A stretch of 64,000 nucleotides of DNA. Source: Pseudomonas viridiflava. GTDB lineage: Bacteria; Pseudomonadota; Gammaproteobacteria; Pseudomonadales; Pseudomonadaceae. The notes beneath the pieces are model-generated. The model searched no databases and was not told the origin of the DNA. It was given only the letters and a program-made list of their open reading frames with translations. The position numbers and the translations under genes were made by a program. The number at the start of each line of letters is the position of its first letter. The first letter of the stretch is position 1. Below, piece by piece: positions 8,346 to 17,080 of the stretch. The stretch lies in assembly GCF_900582195.1 (NCBI RefSeq), contig NZ_UTHA01000297.1:84488-148487 (forward strand). Reading direction: 5' to 3'.

Positions 8346-10310
8346 GTGAGCGAACTCATTCGCGTACCTGACATCGGCAGCGGTGAAGGTGAAGTAATTG
8401 AACTGTTTGTGAAGGTCGGCGACCGTATCGAAGCCGACCAGAGCATCCTGACCCTGGAATCGGACAAGGCCAGCATGGAAGTGCCGGCCCCGAAAGCCGG
8501 CGTCATCAAGAGCCTGAAAGTGAAGCTGGGCGACCGTCTGAAAGAGGGCGACGAACTGCTTGAGCTGGAAGTCGAGGGCGCCGCTGAAGCGGCCCCTGCT
8601 CCTGCTGCTGCGCCGGCTGCAAAAGCTGAAGCCAAACCGGCTGCCGCTCCTGCCGCCGCCGCACCATCTGCTGCCCCTGCTGCCGCTTCGGTTCAGCAAG
8701 TGCACGTGCCGGACATCGGTTCGTCGGGCAAGGCCCAGATCATCGAGATCCAGGTCAAGGTCGGCGACACCGTCGAAGCTGATCAATCTTTGATCACTCT
8801 GGAGTCCGACAAGGCGAGCATGGAAATCCCGTCGCCTGCCGCTGGCGTGGTCAAGGCCATCAGCGTCAAGCTCAACGACGAAGTCGGCACGGGCGACCTG
8901 ATTCTGGATCTGGAAGTGGCGGGTGCTGCGGCCCCTGCTGCGGTCGCTCCGGCTCAGGCTGCTGCACCGGCCGCTGCCGCTGCCGCTGCGCCTGCTCCGG
9001 CAGCCGCGCCAGCTGCACCGGTTGCCGACAGCGTTCAGGACATCCACGTTCCGGACATCGGTTCGGCCGGCAAAGCCAAGATCATCGAAGTGTTGGTCAA
9101 GGCTGGCGACAGCGTTGAAGCCGACCAGTCGCTGATCACTCTGGAATCCGACAAGGCGAGCATGGAAATTCCATCGCCTGCCGCTGGCGTGGTGGAAAGC
9201 GTTTCCATCAAGCTGGACGACGAAGTCGGTACCGGCGACCTGATTCTGAAGCTGAAAGTCAAAGGCGCAGCCCCTGCTGCTCCGGCTCCAGCTGCCGCTG
9301 CTGCACCAAGTGCTCCTGCCGCTGCTGCTCCGGCTGCCGCAGCACCTGCACCTGCTGCCGCTCCAGCCGCCGCACCGGCCAAGCCGGGCGCGAAAGTTCA
9401 CGCCGGCCCAGCCGTACGTCAACTGGCCCGTGAGTTCGGCGTCGAGCTGAACGCGGTCGGCGCCAGCGGCCCGCACGGTCGTATCCTGAAAGAAGACGTG
9501 CAGGTTTACGTCAAAGCGATGATGCAGAAGGCCAAGGAAGCACCGGCCGCTGCAGCAGGCGCAACCGGTGGTGCGGGCATCCCGCCGATTCCGGTCGTCG
9601 ACTTCAGCCGTTTCGGCGAAATCGAAGAAGTGCCGATGACTCGCCTGATGCAAATCGGCGCGTCGAGCCTGCACCGCAGCTGGCTGAACATCCCGCACGT
9701 GACTCAGTTCGATTCGGCTGACATCACCGAGCTGGAAGCCTTCCGCGTTGCACAGAAAGCCGTTGCAGAGAAGGCTGGCGTCAAGCTGACCATCCTGCCG
9801 CTGCTGCTCAAGTCGTGCGCGCACATGCTCAAGGAGCTGCCGGACTTCAACAGTTCGCTGGCGCCAAGCGGCAAAGCGATCATCCGCAAGAAATACGTCA
9901 ACATCGGCTTCGCTGTCGACACCCCGGATGGCCTGCTGGTACCGGTCATCAAGAACGTCGACCAGAAGAGCCTGTTGCAACTGGCAGCCGAAGCCGCTGC
10001 GCTGGCCGCCAAGGCCCGCGACAAGAAGCTGACTGCTGACGACATGCAAGGCGCCTGCTTCACCATTTCCAGCCTCGGCCACATTGGCGGCACCGGCTTC
10101 ACGCCGATCGTCAACGCGCCGGAAGTGGCGATCCTCGGTGTCTCCAAGGCAACCATCCAGCCAGTCTGGGACGGCAAAGCCTTCCAGCCGAAACTGATGC
10201 TGCCGCTGTCGTTGTCCTACGATCACCGTGTGATCAACGGCGCCGCTGCCGCACGCTTCACCCAGCGTCTGGGCAGCCTGCTGGCGGACATCCGCACGAT
10301 CCTGCTGTAA
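8346..10310 (+). CDS. aceF: Pyruvate dehydrogenase E2, dihydrolipoamide acetyltransferase, three lipoyl domains (AceF)
   Basis: A 654-aa E2 core protein that passes the acetyl group from AceE to CoA. Domains in order: lipoyl 1 (about 3-78, lipoyl Lys41), lipoyl 2 (about 118-193, Lys156), lipoyl 3 (about 232-307, Lys270), each with ESDKASME around the lysine and separated by Ala-Pro-rich linkers; a subunit-binding domain (about 350-390, GPAVRQLAREFGVELNAVGA); and the catalytic domain ending with SYDHRVINGAAAARF. Lipoyl domains 2 and 3 are nearly identical, pointing to a tandem duplication. The start is GTG at 8346, seven bases after GAGGAG, which overlaps the aceE stop. A strong terminator follows. 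Confidence 0.97.
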   Translation: MSELIRVPDIGSGEGEVIELFVKVGDRIEADQSILTLESDKASMEVPAPKAGVIKSLKVKLGDRLKEGDELLELEVEGAAEAAPAPAAAPAAKAEAKPAAAPAAAAPSAAPAAASVQQVHVPDIGSSGKAQIIEIQVKVGDTVEADQSLITLESDKASMEIPSPAAGVVKAISVKLNDEVGTGDLILDLEVAGAAAPAAVAPAQAAAPAAAAAAAPAPAAAPAAPVADSVQDIHVPDIGSAGKAKIIEVLVKAGDSVEADQSLITLESDKASMEIPSPAAGVVESVSIKLDDEVGTGDLILKLKVKGAAPAAPAPAAAAAPSAPAAAAPAAAAPAPAAAPAAAPAKPGAKVHAGPAVRQLAREFGVELNAVGASGPHGRILKEDVQVYVKAMMQKAKEAPAAAAGATGGAGIPPIPVVDFSRFGEIEEVPMTRLMQIGASSLHRSWLNIPHVTQFDSADITELEAFRVAQKAVAEKAGVKLTILPLLLKSCAHMLKELPDFNSSLAPSGKAIIRKKYVNIGFAVDTPDGLLVPVIKNVDQKSLLQLAAEAAALAAKARDKKLTADDMQGACFTISSLGHIGGTGFTPIVNAPEVAILGVSKATIQPVWDGKAFQPKLMLPLSLSYDHRVINGAAAARFTQRLGSLLADIRTILL

Positions 10311-10316
10311 CTCGAT

Positions 10317-10340
10317 CGGCCCTCCGGCAACGGAGGGCCG
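10317..10340 (+). terminator. GC hairpin after aceF
   Basis: A perfect 10-bp stem CGGCCCTCCG / CGGAGGGCCG with loop GCAA begins 7 bp after the aceF stop. It has no T-run, so it may act as an RNA 3'-end stabiliser ahead of the true terminator at 10381. Confidence 0.6.
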
Positions 10341-10380
10341 ATTGCTGCACCCTTTCGAGCGCCACACGCTCGTACCTCAA

Positions 10381-10408
10381 CCCCGTCAGTTTGGCGGGGC
10401 TTTTTTTT
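10381..10408 (+). terminator. Rho-independent terminator of aceEF
   Basis: The stem CCCCG / CGGGG (10381-10385 with 10395-10399) is followed by C and then eight T residues, a textbook intrinsic terminator 70 bp after aceF. Confidence 0.88.
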
Positions 10409-10477
10409 GCCTGAAGAAAACTCAGCCCGGTTTTTTTCCCACACGTCGCGCTGACATCGGCCACAGCCTCGGTCGAC

Positions 10478-10547
10478 TTGACGCCGATCTTTTTCATTCG
10501 ATACGCAACTAACCTAGGCGCAGCCAATTCAACTAAGAAAACTTAGT
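10478..10547 (+). promoter_or_regulatory. Possible promoter and small palindrome ahead of the PhoD-like gene
   Basis: TTGACG (10478-10483) and GATACG (10500-10505) are separated by 16 bp and could be a sigma-70 promoter. Downstream is the palindrome ACTAAG-AAAA-CTTAGT (10532-10547) and then the repeated word TTAATTC. No PhoB box (two CTGTCAT-like direct repeats) was seen. The assignment is by eye and weak. Confidence 0.3.
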
Positions 10548-10586
10548 AGAACTCTGTTAATTCAAGTTAATTCGAATGGATTCGAC

Positions 10587-11984
10587 ATGTTAAAACCAAC
10601 TATCGGGCCGATTGTCGGCCACGTTACAACTCATCATGCGCGCATCTTCATGCGTGGCGATCACCAGAACAACTCACCGGTATTTGCCGGAATACGTTAT
10701 CGCACCTCCGGTGCACAACAATGGTCCAAAGCCAACTTCGTGCAGCTGAGTGACTTACGCGATATGTCACATGTATTCGCTCTGAACAACCTGAGTACTG
10801 ACACCGAGTATGAATATCAGGCCGGCTGGTTCAGCCCGATGAGTCCGGTGCATACGCCGGACAGCGTCGCCGAGTTGCTCCTGCAATGGCCACGAGAGAT
10901 CTACCGACTGCGCACCCGCTCCAGCAAAGCGCAGCAACCCCGAGGGTATATCGTCGGTTCTTGCCGCTACCTGCGCATGACTGCCGGTATCGCCTCCCTG
11001 CCGCAATTGGGCGACCGCATCTTCGCATCCATCAACCAGGTGATTGAAGGCATACAACCACCGATCAGTGCGGTATTGATGACCGGCGATCAAATTTATG
11101 TGGACGACTTGAACCTGATTGCCCCGGATCGCGAGTACAAAGACATCCTGAACAAGTACCGCGCGGCTTTTTCCCAACCCAATATAAAACGACTGATGTC
11201 TGGCACGTCGACTTACATGATTCTCGACGATCACGAAATCGAAGACAACTGGCCGGCCAATGCCAGCAAGTCCGACGGTGATTTATACAGTAATGCCATG
11301 GCCGCCTATGAGTTATATCAGGCCAGTCACAGCCCGGTCCATCCGCTGACAACTAACGGCGATATAGATCACGCAACACTCGAGCATTACTGGTATCAAT
11401 TCAGCGACGGCGATATCGAATGGTTTGTCACTGACAGTCGCACCCGCCGCAACTTGTCCACCGATGACCGGCGCATCCTCGACGAGGCGCAAGAACAAAC
11501 CTTGCTCAAATGGCTGAGTCACAGCACGGCACGGGTCAAGTTTGTGGTCACCAGCGTGATGTTCTATCCGGATCGCAAGCTCCACGGCGATGACGCCTGG
11601 AAAGCCTTTCCCGAGCAGCGCCTGCGCCTGCTGGAAACCATCCGCACCCGGCGGATCAAGAATGTCGTGTTCATCTCCGGAGACGTGCACGGGTCGCTGA
11701 CCGCGCGCTTGATCCACAGCGAAGACCCGGACTTCGAAGTCCACACCGTCGTCTCCTCACCGCTGTGCAACAGCAAACTGCTGCCATACGCCAAAGCGTC
11801 CACGTTCATTCTGGATCAGCCGCTGGTGCGCACGGTGGCGGGCAATTATCGGCATGAACTGACCAGCACCGTGGTGAGTGAAGACAATTTCGCCCACCTG
11901 GTGGTCGAGGCCGGGCAGATTCAGGTGAATTACCACGACCGTGATGGCAAACGGCTGCAATCGATCAGCATTCCGTTGCGGTGA
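10587..11984 (+). CDS. PhoD-like metallophosphatase (alkaline phosphatase D family)
   Basis: A 465-aa protein with an N-terminal fibronectin-like segment (PTIGPIVGHVTTHHARIFMR) followed by a PhoD-type metallophosphatase domain. Metal-site motifs are visible in order: VGSCRYLR (about 128-135), MTGDQIYVDD (about 168-177), LDDHEIEDNW (about 214-223) and FISGDVHGS (about 363-371). The family hydrolyses phosphate mono- and diesters with Fe/Ca. No Tat or Sec signal is evident at the N-terminus MLKPTIGP, so unlike Bacillus PhoD it may be cytoplasmic; the substrate is unknown. It stands alone between aceF and dipA, which are adjacent in P. aeruginosa, so it looks like an insertion into that locus. 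Base composition is slightly more AT-rich at its start. Confidence 0.82.
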   Translation: MLKPTIGPIVGHVTTHHARIFMRGDHQNNSPVFAGIRYRTSGAQQWSKANFVQLSDLRDMSHVFALNNLSTDTEYEYQAGWFSPMSPVHTPDSVAELLLQWPREIYRLRTRSSKAQQPRGYIVGSCRYLRMTAGIASLPQLGDRIFASINQVIEGIQPPISAVLMTGDQIYVDDLNLIAPDREYKDILNKYRAAFSQPNIKRLMSGTSTYMILDDHEIEDNWPANASKSDGDLYSNAMAAYELYQASHSPVHPLTTNGDIDHATLEHYWYQFSDGDIEWFVTDSRTRRNLSTDDRRILDEAQEQTLLKWLSHSTARVKFVVTSVMFYPDRKLHGDDAWKAFPEQRLRLLETIRTRRIKNVVFISGDVHGSLTARLIHSEDPDFEVHTVVSSPLCNSKLLPYAKASTFILDQPLVRTVAGNYRHELTSTVVSEDNFAHLVVEAGQIQVNYHDRDGKRLQSISIPLR

Positions 11985-12227
11985 TGCGCCGGTCAAAAGT
12001 GCGCCGTGGCGGGGCGAGAACCGCTCTGGCACGGCGTTCTTTCAATTCAGCAGCATTACTTTTTACCGCTCGCTGGAGAAATGTTCAGCGCAGCCGACAT
12101 ATTCTTATAGCACTTGGCCTTCATGTCTCTTGTCAGTCGGTGCCGCAATGATGCAACCTTGCCGCAGGCAACAGTAAAGAGGGCGCGAGCCCGGCGCGTT
12201 CAGCATATTTCCAAGCGAGTTCCCTTC

Positions 12228-14924
12228 ATGAAGAGCCAACCCGATGCCGCCAGCCGTATGGCGGCCGAGGTAGTGACGCAGTTGCCTGTGCCCTCGCGGC
12301 TCGGCATGCTGCGTTTCGAGCGCTTGAATGAAGCCAGTTGGGCCATGCTGTTTCTCGATCCAAACTGTGAGCGCCAGTTCGGTCAACCGGCCGTCGAGCT
12401 TTGCGCGCTGGTCGGCTCTCCCTACGCCAGCTTGATGGAACCCGAAGCGCGCTATCAACTGCACGATGCGATCCAGCAACAGCTGACGGCCAGCCCGCAT
12501 TATCTGGTGCGCTATACGCTGCATACCGCGGCCGGCGCCCTGAGCATCCTGGAACTGGGTGAAGCCTACAAACAACACAACCGTCATCTGCTGCGCGGCT
12601 ATCTGCTGGCGGTCGATCACGTCTTCGACGAAGCGCCACTGCCACCCTCGGTCGACCTCGAAACACAGAATTCGCGCCTGCAAATCGCCCTTGAACTCAA
12701 TCAGCGCGCCCAGCAGGAACAACTGCAACACCTGGAGCGCGTGCGCGCCCAGCAGGACTTGATTCTGCTGCTCGCCCGTCAGCGCTACAGCACGCACAAC
12801 TCGCTGCAGGAAGCCGCCGAACTGATCACCCGCTGCGCCTGCGATATCTATGAAATCGACTGCGCCAGCCTGTGGAACCTCGAAGGCCAGCAGTTGGTGC
12901 CGATCTCCGCGTACCACCGCGCGACGCAGGAATACATCCTCCCGGACGTGATCGACATCAGCAGCTTCCCCGACTACATGGAAGCGCTGCACAGCAGCCG
13001 CGCCATCGATGCACACAACGCGATGCGCGACCCGCGCACCCGCGAGATGGCCGAAGCCCTGCGCCCGCGCGACGTCAACGCCATGCTCGACGCCAGCATT
13101 CGTGTCGATGGCCAGGTGGTCGGCGTGTTGTGCCTGGAGCAGACCGGCGTCACCCGCGCCTGGCAGTCCGATGAAATCGCTTTCGCTGGTGAGCTGGCCG
13201 ATCAGTTCGCGCAAGTGATCAACAACCACAACCGCCGCACCGCCACCAGCGCCCTGCACCTGTTCCAGCGTGCGGTCGAGCAAAGCGCCAACGCGTTTTT
13301 GCTGGTCAATTGCGACGGCGTGGTCGAGTACGTCAATCCGAGTTTTACCGCGATCACCCAGTACACCACCGAGGAAGTCCACGGCCAGCGCCTGTCCGAG
13401 CTGCCGGCACTGGAAAACCTCAGCGAACTGCTGTTCGACGCGCCCTCGGCGCTGGCCAAGAGCAACAGTTGGCAGGGCGAGTTCAAGAGCCGGCGGAAAA
13501 ACCTCGAACCGTACTGGGGCCAGTTGTCGATCTCCAAGGTCTACGGCGACAACCGCGAGCTGACGCACTACATCGGCATCTACGAAGACATCACCCAGAC
13601 CAAACTGGCGCAGCAACGCATCGAGCGGCTGGCATACACCGACAACCTGACCAATCTCGGCAACCGCCCGGCGTTTATCCGCAATCTCGACGAACGCTTC
13701 GCCCGCGACAGCGATACGCCGATCAGCCTGTTGCTGGTGGACATCGACAACTTCAAACGGATCAACGACAGCCTCGGCCACCAGACCGGCGACAAGCTGC
13801 TGATCAGCCTGGCCCGGCGTCTGCGCAACAGCCTGAGCCCGAGCGGCAGCCTTGCGCGGTTTGCCAGTAACGAGTTCGCGGTGTTGCTCGACGACACCGA
13901 CCTCGCGACCGGTCAGAAGATCGCCAACCAATTGCTGGCAACCCTCGACAAGCCGATGTTCGTCGACAACCAGTTGATCAGCGTTACCGGCTCGGTCGGC
14001 CTGGCCTGCGCACCGCTGCACGGTCGCGACCCGCAAACGCTGATGCGCAACGCCGGTCTGGCGCTGCACAAAGCCAAGGCCAACGGCAAACATCAGGTGC
14101 AAGTCTTCACCGAAGCGCTGAATGCCGAGGCCAGCTACAAACTGTTCGTCGAGAACAACCTGCGCCGCGCCCTGACCCAGAACGAGCTGGACGTGTTCTA
14201 CCAGCCCAAGCTGTGCCTGCGCAGCGGGCGTCTGCTGGGCATGGAAGCGCTGTTGCGCTGGAACCACCCGGAACGCGGCATGATCCGCCCGGACCAGTTC
14301 ATCAGCGTCGCCGAAGAAACCGGCCTGATCATTCCGATCGGCAAGTGGATTGCGCGTCAGGCCTGCCGCATGAGCAAAGCCCTGACCGCTGCGGGCATGG
14401 GCAATCTGCAAGTGGCGATCAACCTGTCGCCGAAACAGTTCTCCGATCCGGATCTGGTCGCCTCCATCGCCAACATCCTCAAGGAAGAAGCGCTGCCGGC
14501 CAATCTGCTCGAACTGGAGCTGACCGAAGGCCTGCTGCTGGAAGCCACCGAAGACACGCACTTACAGCTCGACCAGCTCAAGCGCCTCGGGCTGACGCTG
14601 GCCATGGACGACTTCGGCACCGGGTATTCATCGCTGAGTTATTTGAAGAAATTCCCGATCGACATCATCAAGATCGATCGCAGCTTCATCCACGAAATCC
14701 CCGACAACCAGGACGACATGGAAATCACCTCGGCAGTGATCGCCATGGCGCACAACCTGAAACTCAAGGTCGTGGCCGAAGGCATCGAGACCGCCGAGCA
14801 ACTGGCGTTCCTGCGTCGGCACCGTTGCGACGTCGGCCAGGGTTACCTGTTCGACCGGCCGATCCCGGGCGGCGAACTGATCCAGGCCCTCAAACGCTAC
14901 CCACGCGGCCCGCTCTGCCTGTAA
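12228..14924 (+). CDS. dipA: Cyclic-di-GMP phosphodiesterase DipA (GAF-PAS-degenerate GGDEF-EAL)
   Basis: An 898-aa cytoplasmic signalling protein. Order: N-terminal PAS-like region (about 20-110), short coiled coil (about 150-180), GAF (about 190-330), PAS (about 345-450), GGDEF-like (about 470-620), EAL (about 640-890). The diguanylate-cyclase signature is degenerate (RFASNEFAVLLDD, i.e. ASNEF for GGDEF), so it should be inactive or GTP-sensing. The EAL side is intact: MEALLRWNHPERG, MDDFGTGYSSLSYLKKFPID and EGIETAEQL. It therefore degrades c-di-GMP and would favour dispersal. The ASNEF site and position after aceF match P. aeruginosa DipA (PA5017). The frame opens 38 codons earlier, but MKSQPDAASRM at 12228 is the better start. 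Confidence 0.9.
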   Translation: MKSQPDAASRMAAEVVTQLPVPSRLGMLRFERLNEASWAMLFLDPNCERQFGQPAVELCALVGSPYASLMEPEARYQLHDAIQQQLTASPHYLVRYTLHTAAGALSILELGEAYKQHNRHLLRGYLLAVDHVFDEAPLPPSVDLETQNSRLQIALELNQRAQQEQLQHLERVRAQQDLILLLARQRYSTHNSLQEAAELITRCACDIYEIDCASLWNLEGQQLVPISAYHRATQEYILPDVIDISSFPDYMEALHSSRAIDAHNAMRDPRTREMAEALRPRDVNAMLDASIRVDGQVVGVLCLEQTGVTRAWQSDEIAFAGELADQFAQVINNHNRRTATSALHLFQRAVEQSANAFLLVNCDGVVEYVNPSFTAITQYTTEEVHGQRLSELPALENLSELLFDAPSALAKSNSWQGEFKSRRKNLEPYWGQLSISKVYGDNRELTHYIGIYEDITQTKLAQQRIERLAYTDNLTNLGNRPAFIRNLDERFARDSDTPISLLLVDIDNFKRINDSLGHQTGDKLLISLARRLRNSLSPSGSLARFASNEFAVLLDDTDLATGQKIANQLLATLDKPMFVDNQLISVTGSVGLACAPLHGRDPQTLMRNAGLALHKAKANGKHQVQVFTEALNAEASYKLFVENNLRRALTQNELDVFYQPKLCLRSGRLLGMEALLRWNHPERGMIRPDQFISVAEETGLIIPIGKWIARQACRMSKALTAAGMGNLQVAINLSPKQFSDPDLVASIANILKEEALPANLLELELTEGLLLEATEDTHLQLDQLKRLGLTLAMDDFGTGYSSLSYLKKFPIDIIKIDRSFIHEIPDNQDDMEITSAVIAMAHNLKLKVVAEGIETAEQLAFLRRHRCDVGQGYLFDRPIPGGELIQALKRYPRGPLCL

Positions 14925-14946
14925 ATCCCATCTGTCGAAGATCCCC

Positions 14947-15036
14947 TGTGGGAGCGAGCCTGCTCGCGAAGGCGATAAAACCGTCGACATCATCGTCGCC
15001 TGACACACCGCTTTCGCGAGCAAGCTCGCTCCCACA
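14947..15036. repeat. REP hairpin pair
   Basis: Inverted REP copies (TGTGGGAGCGAGCCTGCTCG at 14947 and GCAAGCTCGCTCCCACA ending at 15036) lie between dipA and msrA, starting 22 bp after the dipA stop. Same family and spacing as at 2249, 20830, 26965, 42523 and 57664. Confidence 0.93.
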
Positions 15037-15117
15037 TTTGGATAGTGCGAAGTCGGGCATCATTGGGCACACTGGCGGTCTGACTTTTTACATCCAACCT
15101 GACTGAGAGGAACGATC

Positions 15118-15783
15118 ATGGTTCTGCGCTCGGAAATTCTGGTGAACAAAAACGTGCTCCCGACTAAAGAACAAGCTCTGCCCGGACGCGAAACCGCGAT
15201 GACCCTGCCTGAAAAGCACTTCGTCTTCGAAGAAACCCCACTGCTTGGCCCGTTTTTCCAGGACGTCGATTTTGCGATCTTCGGTCTGGGCTGCTTCTGG
15301 GGCGCCGAGCGCCGCTTCTGGCAGCGCGAAGGCGTGGTCAGCACGGTCGTCGGTTATGCCGGCGGTTTCACGCCGAACCCGACTTACGAAGAAGTCTGCT
15401 CGGGCCTGACCGGCCACGCGGAAGTGGTGCTGGTGGTGTATGACAAGGCTAAAGTCAGCTACGAAGAGCTGCTGGCGATGTTCTGGGAACTGCACAACCC
15501 GACACAGGGCATGCGCCAAGGCAACGACATCGGCACGCAGTACCGCTCGGTGATCTACGCGACTTCGCCTGAGCATCTGGATGCAGCGCTGAAGAGCAAG
15601 GCGACCTATCAGGCTGAACTGTCGAAGGCGGGTCTGGGCGAGATCAGCACCGAGATCGAACAGGCGCCGACCGTGTACTTCGCCGAGGCGTATCACCAGC
15701 AGTATCTGGCGAAGAATCCTGAGGGCTACTGCGGGATTGGCGGCACCGGCGTGTGCATGCCAGCGAGCCTGGCGGGTAACTGA
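15118..15783 (+). CDS. msrA: Peptide-methionine (S)-S-oxide reductase MsrA
   Basis: A 221-aa repair enzyme that reduces methionine-S-sulfoxide in oxidised proteins with electrons from thioredoxin. The catalytic cysteine is Cys59 in GLGCFWGAERRFW; the family motifs VGYAGG, TGHAEVV and GTQYRSVIY follow, and a resolving-type cysteine lies in the C-terminal segment GYCGIGGTGVCMP. Length is typical for Pseudomonas (about 215-220 aa). GAGAGG-like sequence lies 7-10 bases before the ATG. It is a single-gene unit flanked by a REP pair upstream and a palindromic element downstream, in the same place as PA5018. Confidence 0.96.
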   Translation: MVLRSEILVNKNVLPTKEQALPGRETAMTLPEKHFVFEETPLLGPFFQDVDFAIFGLGCFWGAERRFWQREGVVSTVVGYAGGFTPNPTYEEVCSGLTGHAEVVLVVYDKAKVSYEELLAMFWELHNPTQGMRQGNDIGTQYRSVIYATSPEHLDAALKSKATYQAELSKAGLGEISTEIEQAPTVYFAEAYHQQYLAKNPEGYCGIGGTGVCMPASLAGN

Positions 15784-15795
15784 CCCCACCGGCCG

Positions 15796-15900
15796 ATCGT
15801 TCCCACGCTCTGCGTGGGAATGCCTCAATGGACGCTCTGCGTCCGCTGTTGGGACGCGGAGCGTCCCGGGCTGCATTCCCACGCGGAGCGTGGGAACGAT
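15796..15900. repeat. Long palindromic intergenic element (CGTTCCCACGC type)
   Basis: An outer inverted repeat ATCGTTCCCACGCTCTGCGT (from 15796) pairs with its near complement ending at 15900; inside, GACGCTCTGCGTC and GGGACGCGGAGCGTCCC form further small hairpins. The whole 105 bp can fold as one cruciform. It separates the convergent genes msrA and rlmJ and may serve as a bidirectional terminator. It is unrelated in sequence to the REP family here. Confidence 0.85.
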
Positions 15901-15910
15901 AAGTCAGTGA

Positions 15911-16750
15911 TCAGCTCTCGGCAATCAACCAATCCATCTGCCAGCCACCCTGGGTCTGCCCAAGCTTCTTCGACAACCACGGCAGCAACTCACGCAACTC
16001 TTCCTCCAGCCCCCACGGCGGATTGGCAATCGCCATACCCGAGCCGTTCAGGCTGTTCGGCGTATCCAGCGGGTGCACCAGCAGTTCCACGCGCAGCAAC
16101 TTCGGCGCACCGGTGCCAGCCAGATCCTGATAGAACCGCCGCAGCGCGCGCTGATCCTTCACCGGATACCAGATCGCCGCCACGGTTTGGCGCATGCGGC
16201 CAATCGCCTCTTTCAACGACGCCGCGCAACGCTGCATTTCATCGAGCTGCTCGAACGGCGGATCAATCAGCATCACCGCGCGTTTTTCCTGCACCGGCAA
16301 CATCGCCCGCGCGACATGCCAGCCTTCGCCTAGGTGAACCTTGACCCGACGATCGCCGGCCATGTTGTCCTTGAGCAGCACGCCGTCTTCCGGGTGCTTT
16401 TCGTTGAGCATCACCCGATCCTGCGGGCGGGTCAGGCGCCGCGCCAGCTCCGGCGAGCCCGGGTAGTAGCGCAACTGGCCATCCGGGTTCATCTCGTGCA
16501 GCACCTTCATGTAGTCGGCGGTCAGCGCCGGCAGATCCGGCTGCTCCCACAAGCGCGCGATGCCTTCCAGGTACTCGCCGGTGCGATTGGCCTGATCACC
16601 CTGCAAGTCATACAGACCGATGCCGGCGTGTGTGTCGAGATAGGCAAACGGCTGCTCCTTGCGCGACATCAGGGCGATGAGGCGGGTCAAGGTCAGGTGT
16701 TTGAACACATCGGCGTGATTGCCGGCATGGAAGGCGTGACGATAATTCAT
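15911..16750 (-). CDS. rlmJ: 23S rRNA (adenine-2030-N6)-methyltransferase RlmJ
   Basis: A 279-aa SAM-dependent enzyme that methylates A2030 of 23S rRNA. It opens MNYRHAFHAGNHADVFKHL, the RlmJ signature, with DTHAGIGLYDL as the SAM-binding region (about 39-49) and the catalytic DPPFEQ (about 164-169), the (N/D)PP(Y/F) motif of N6-adenine methyltransferases. Length matches E. coli RlmJ (280 aa). ATG at 16750 is preceded on its strand by a GGAG-like AGGAGC. Convergent with msrA; same place as PA5019. Confidence 0.95.
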   Translation of the reverse strand: MNYRHAFHAGNHADVFKHLTLTRLIALMSRKEQPFAYLDTHAGIGLYDLQGDQANRTGEYLEGIARLWEQPDLPALTADYMKVLHEMNPDGQLRYYPGSPELARRLTRPQDRVMLNEKHPEDGVLLKDNMAGDRRVKVHLGEGWHVARAMLPVQEKRAVMLIDPPFEQLDEMQRCAASLKEAIGRMRQTVAAIWYPVKDQRALRRFYQDLAGTGAPKLLRVELLVHPLDTPNSLNGSGMAIANPPWGLEEELRELLPWLSKKLGQTQGGWQMDWLIAES

Positions 16751-16829
16751 GATTGCTCCTGCGAAGGCCGCGAAGTTTACCTTTTACCGGGCGGCAAGTC
16801 AGGGGTTCGCAGCCGAGCGGACAAAAGCC

Positions 16830-17024
16830 TCCCCTCACCCTAGCCCTCTCCCGGAGGGAGAGGGGACTGACGGTGGTGATCTTGCGAGTTACATCGACCT
16901 GAAAGATCAGCGGGATCTCAGGCTTGGCCAAGCGAAGATCAGCGCGGAAGTCGCAGGTCGGCGTACTTCACCCAGACAAATCGGTCAGTCCCCTCTCCCT
17001 CTGGGAGAGGGTTAGGGTGAGGGG
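16830..17024. repeat. CCCTCACCCTAGCCCTCTCC-type inverted repeat element
   Basis: Two arms, CCCCTCACCCTAGCCCTCTC from 16831 and its complement ending GGGTTAGGGTGAGGGG at 17024, bracket about 120 bp. The core contains TACATCGACCTGAA. The same element, in opposite orientation (TTCAGGTCGATGTA in its core), occurs at 34421-34578. This element makes up most of the 330-bp gap 16751-17080; the remainder shows only the ribosome site of the next gene (AGGAAG, 17065-17070). Confidence 0.85.
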
Positions 17025-17080
17025 CTTTGCTTTTATGGCGTTAAACTGGCTAACCATGAACGACAGGAAGTCAAAAACTC

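Noticed and set aside
8208..10367. A 719-codon minus-strand frame with Ser/Gly/Arg-rich repeats over aceF
   Set aside because: The repeats are the complement of the Ala-Pro linkers and lipoyl duplications of AceF.
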